Shown: one piece after another, positions 61,595 through 64,000 of the stretch
Numbering within the stretch: the first letter of the stretch is position 1
Layout of the letters: every line of letters begins with the position of its first letter
Assembly (NCBI GenBank): GCA_002361355.1
Contig: DESQ01000036.1
Location: 7,160-71,159 of the forward strand
Direction: 5' to 3'
From: Lachnospiraceae bacterium UBA3310
Lineage (GTDB): Bacteria > Bacillota > Clostridia > Lachnospirales > Lachnospiraceae
Length of the DNA stretch: 64,000 nucleotides
Notes under the pieces: generated by a model
Seen by the model: only the letters and a program-made list of their open reading frames with translations
Database searches by the model: none
What the model was told of the DNA's origin: nothing
Made by a program: the position numbers and the translations under genes

Positions 61595-63058
61595 ATGAAA
61601 TATTCTATGAAAAGACAGTTCGCATTTATCTTCATAACGTTAATTACAGGCATACTTCTCCTGTGCCTGATTTTGAACTCTACGCTTCTTGGCACATACT
61701 ACATCAATAGAAAGCAAAATGCATTGGTGAGCGCTTACTATAGTATCAATGAGGCGTCTAATGCAGGAGACATCACCTCGGAGGAGTATGACATCGAACT
61801 GAAAAAGATTTGTGATAAGTATAATATTCAGGTGCTGGTTGCAGACGCGGAGTCGGAGGCGGTAAAGTATTCCATGAATGATCCAAAGGCCGTGCTCAAA
61901 CAGCTCTTTGACAATATTTTTCTCGGCGCGGATGAGGACAGTCTGCTGCTAAATACCGACAATTACAAAATGCAGGTTGTCAGGGATTATAAAACACAGA
62001 CGGAGTATATTGAAATGTGGGGTATGCTGGACAACGGCTATCTGTTTATGCTGCGAAGCGCTCTGGAGGGAATCAGGGAGAGCGTGTCCATCTCCAATCA
62101 CTTTCTGGCGTATGTAGGTTTGATTGCCATTCTTGCCAGCGCCTTTTTGGTGGTCTGGCTGTCGAACCGGGTTACGAAACCCATTCTGGAACTGGCAGAT
62201 ATTTCGGAGCGGATGAAGCACCTGGATTTTGAGGCTAAATATGAGGGAAATGACAAGACGGAGATTGCGATACTCGGCAATAATATCAATGAACTGTCGG
62301 AAGCGCTGGAGGAGACGATTTCCGAGCTTCGGACGGCAAACAATGAGCTCTTGAAAGATATAGAGAGAAAAGATAAGGTTGACGAGATGCGCAGGGAGTT
62401 CCTCTCCAATGTTTCCCACGAATTAAAGACACCGATCGCGCTGATACAGGGTTACGCGGAGGGCTTGAAAGAGGGAATCAGCGACGATGCGGAGAGCAGG
62501 GAATTTTATTGCGACGTTATTATGGACGAGGCGTCCAGGATGAACGCTTTGGTAAAAAACCTTCTCACGCTCAATCAGTTGGAAGCCGGAAACGATATTG
62601 TGAATATGGAGCGTTTCGACGTGGCGGCTCTTGTGAAAAATTATATCGCATCCGCGGATATTTTGATCAGACAGCGGGAGATATCCGTCCGAATGGAGGA
62701 TTACGGTTCGATTTATGTCTGGGGCGACGAATTTCGGGTGGAGGAGGTGTTTATGAATTATTTCACCAATGCGATCAACTATGCCCGAAATGATAAGGTC
62801 ATAGACGTAAAGATGGAAAGGGCGGACGGCAAGGTGCGAATATCGGTGTTTAACACGGGTGATCCGATTCCGCAGGAGAGCATAGAACATTTGTGGGAGA
62901 AATTTTATAAAGTGGATAAGGCAAGAACCAGAGAGTACGGTGGGAGCGGTATCGGTCTTTCTATTGTCAAGGCGATTATGGAGTCCATGAATCAGGAGTA
63001 CGGTGTCGTCAATTATGATAATGGCGTGGAATTTTGGTTTCAACTGGATATGGCCTGA
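61595..63058 (+). CDS. Sensor histidine kinase, HAMP type
   Basis: 487 residues. Transmembrane helices at about 9-30 and 168-188 bracket an outside sensor (about 31-167), then HAMP (about 189-245), HisKA with SNVSHELKTP and H275, and HATPase_c with NYFTNAINYA and GGSGIGLSIVKAI. It matches the VanS/PhoR-like kinases that normally sit beside an OmpR-type regulator. None follows it; the nearest is at 51305-51982. A lipoprotein gene follows 118 bases after. Ribosome site weak (GATCCTGAAGA). Confidence 0.9.
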   Translation: MKYSMKRQFAFIFITLITGILLLCLILNSTLLGTYYINRKQNALVSAYYSINEASNAGDITSEEYDIELKKICDKYNIQVLVADAESEAVKYSMNDPKAVLKQLFDNIFLGADEDSLLLNTDNYKMQVVRDYKTQTEYIEMWGMLDNGYLFMLRSALEGIRESVSISNHFLAYVGLIAILASAFLVVWLSNRVTKPILELADISERMKHLDFEAKYEGNDKTEIAILGNNINELSEALEETISELRTANNELLKDIERKDKVDEMRREFLSNVSHELKTPIALIQGYAEGLKEGISDDAESREFYCDVIMDEASRMNALVKNLLTLNQLEAGNDIVNMERFDVAALVKNYIASADILIRQREISVRMEDYGSIYVWGDEFRVEEVFMNYFTNAINYARNDKVIDVKMERADGKVRISVFNTGDPIPQESIEHLWEKFYKVDKARTREYGGSGIGLSIVKAIMESMNQEYGVVNYDNGVEFWFQLDMA

Positions 63059-63085
63059 ATTTCAGACACCGCATCAGGTTTTGAC

Positions 63086-63114
63086 TTGTAAGAAAAGAAA
63101 TTGTAGGGTATAAT
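63086..63114 (+). promoter_or_regulatory. Predicted sigma-A promoter of the lipoprotein gene
   Basis: TTGTAA (63086-63091), 17-base spacer, perfect TATAAT (63109-63114). A TTGACT at 63081 would need a 22-base spacer. Confidence 0.6.
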
Positions 63115-63176
63115 GTAATAACGCGGACAAAAGTAAAGTATATTAAAATATTATGGATTACAGGGGAGATACGAAC

Positions 63177-63899
63177 GTGAGAAAAGCGAATGTGCTTTTG
63201 TGCAGTGTGGCAGCGGCGGTTTTGATGACAGGCTGCGGTGAAATGCCAGATCTGACACAGGAGGAGACAGAGTTAATAGCGGAATATGCGACAGGTGTGC
63301 TGCTCAAATATGATACGGCACATGGCAGACGATTGGTTGATACCTCGATGCTTGAAGAGGAAGAGCCTGAATTGGAAGAGCCCGTTGAGGAAAATATAGA
63401 GGAAGAACCGGAAATTGAGGAGCCCACTGAGGTAGTGGATGTGAGCCAGGATGAGGAAGAGGCACAGCCCATGGCTTCCTCTGTGGAAGAATATTATGGT
63501 ATCCCGAATATCATGATAAGTTATACGGGATACGAGATGGCAGATTCTTATCCGCCGTCCGGGGAGGAAGAAGCAGCACCTGTTTTCTCTATGGATGCAT
63601 CGCCGGGAACACAGCTTTTGGTTTTGAAGTTTAATGCGCAGAACATAAGCGGAGAAGACCAGCAGATGAATATGTTGGGATATGGCGCAACATTCAGAGT
63701 GTCCGTGAACGGAGAAGCCAGCAAGGGTGCATTGGCGACGATGCTGGTGAATGATATGCAGACTTACGATGATATCATACCTGCCAATTCAACAGTAGAA
63801 ATGGTAAGTATTGTGGAAGTGCCGCAGGGGACGAATGTGGGCAGCATTGATTTTATTCTCCGCGGAAACGGAGAGGACGGAACGCTCAGATTGCAGTAA
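63177..63899 (+). CDS. Lipoprotein with acidic linker and DUF4352-like domain
   Basis: 240 residues. A signal peptide with lipobox LMTGC (C20), a Glu/Pro-rich spacer (about 60-105), and a C-terminal beta domain (about 115-240) with TQLLVLKFNAQNISGEDQQM and a later ANSTVEMVSIVEVP, which resembles the immunoglobulin-like DUF4352 lipoprotein domain. Function unknown; it may be a surface partner or sensor accessory for the kinase upstream. GTG 63177 after GGGGAG is preferred over ATG 63153, which has no ribosome site and would put charged residues before the signal. Confidence 0.8.
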   Translation: MRKANVLLCSVAAAVLMTGCGEMPDLTQEETELIAEYATGVLLKYDTAHGRRLVDTSMLEEEEPELEEPVEENIEEEPEIEEPTEVVDVSQDEEEAQPMASSVEEYYGIPNIMISYTGYEMADSYPPSGEEEAAPVFSMDASPGTQLLVLKFNAQNISGEDQQMNMLGYGATFRVSVNGEASKGALATMLVNDMQTYDDIIPANSTVEMVSIVEVPQGTNVGSIDFILRGNGEDGTLRLQ

Positions 63900-64000
63900 C
63901 CGTCGGGACGGGTAAGATGCGAAAAAGTGAATTGCCTGTAATAGAAAAAAGAAATTTGTAAGAAATTTGAAAATGACGTTGACATCTAATACTCCATCTG
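63900..64000. other. Window end after the lipoprotein gene
   Basis: A small CCGTC/GACGG hairpin directly follows the stop but has no T tract. A TTGACA at 63973-63978 could be the -35 of a gene beyond the window. No open frame of note. Confidence 0.4.

Noticed and set aside
63081..63114. TTGACT as -35 of the lipoprotein gene
   Set aside because: Spacer to TATAAT would be 22 bases; TTGTAA at 63086 gives 17.

Overview
The window is a chromosomal segment of a Gram-positive, Clostridia-type bacterium, most likely a member of the Lachnospiraceae. The evidence is a dense core of Firmicutes-type gene order (divergent rqcH and yicC-remA-gmk-rpoZ, nudF-spoIIM-xerD, gap-pgk-tpiA, groES-groEL behind a CIRCE operator, secG-rnr-smpB-ssrA), GAAC-N4-GTTC type LexA boxes, strong AGGAGG ribosome sites, moderate G+C and a spoIIM gene that points to a sporulating lineage. 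Genus and species cannot be fixed from the sequence alone. No tRNA or rRNA gene, CRISPR array, intact insertion sequence or prophage was seen.

Layout. 1-9.7 kb: a truncated rqcH reads leftward; divergently, yicC-remA-gmk-rpoZ-rimO-pgsA-cinA runs into an unusual repeat-rich membrane protein gene and then into LexA-controlled recA with recX. 9.7-17 kb: rny, an aminotransferase gene, then nudF, a membrane sulfatase-fold protein, spoIIM and xerD. 17-23 kb: leftward aroF and a SpoVB-type flippase, a rightward anchored surface protein, mnmA and a convergent PHP phosphatase. 23.3-26.8 kb: a short Hsp70 of HscC type next to a membrane protein with an N-terminal J-like domain. 27-34.8 kb: gap, pgk, tpiA, ptsI, a membrane glycosyltransferase and a degenerate GGDEF protein. 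34.9-41.7 kb: groESL, a GNAT gene, a decayed nuclease fragment, relA, a metallo-beta-lactamase-fold hydrolase and a TraX-like membrane protein. 41.8-45.5 kb: a tight three-gene cassette of VWA-like protein, MoxR-type AAA+ ATPase and leucine-rich-repeat protein. 45.6-48.9 kb: secG, rnr, smpB and tmRNA.

From 49 kb to the end the region is accessory signalling and transport: a chemoreceptor, an unknown membrane protein, an OmpR-type regulator, a 996-residue hybrid histidine kinase, an RND-type exporter with its lipoprotein adaptor, a convergent Cache-GGDEF diguanylate cyclase, a sensor kinase and a lipoprotein.

How the parts work together: translation quality control is well represented (rqcH, smpB, ssrA, rnr, rimO, mnmA), as are RNA turnover (yicC, rny, rnr), the stringent response (relA, gmk, rpoZ) and protein folding (groESL under HrcA/CIRCE, plus the HscC-like pair). 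Lower glycolysis is next to PTS enzyme I. The least explained parts are the HscC/J-protein pair, the VWA-MoxR-LRR cassette, the low-complexity membrane protein between cinA and recA, and several structured intergenic repeats around pgk, tpiA and groEL.
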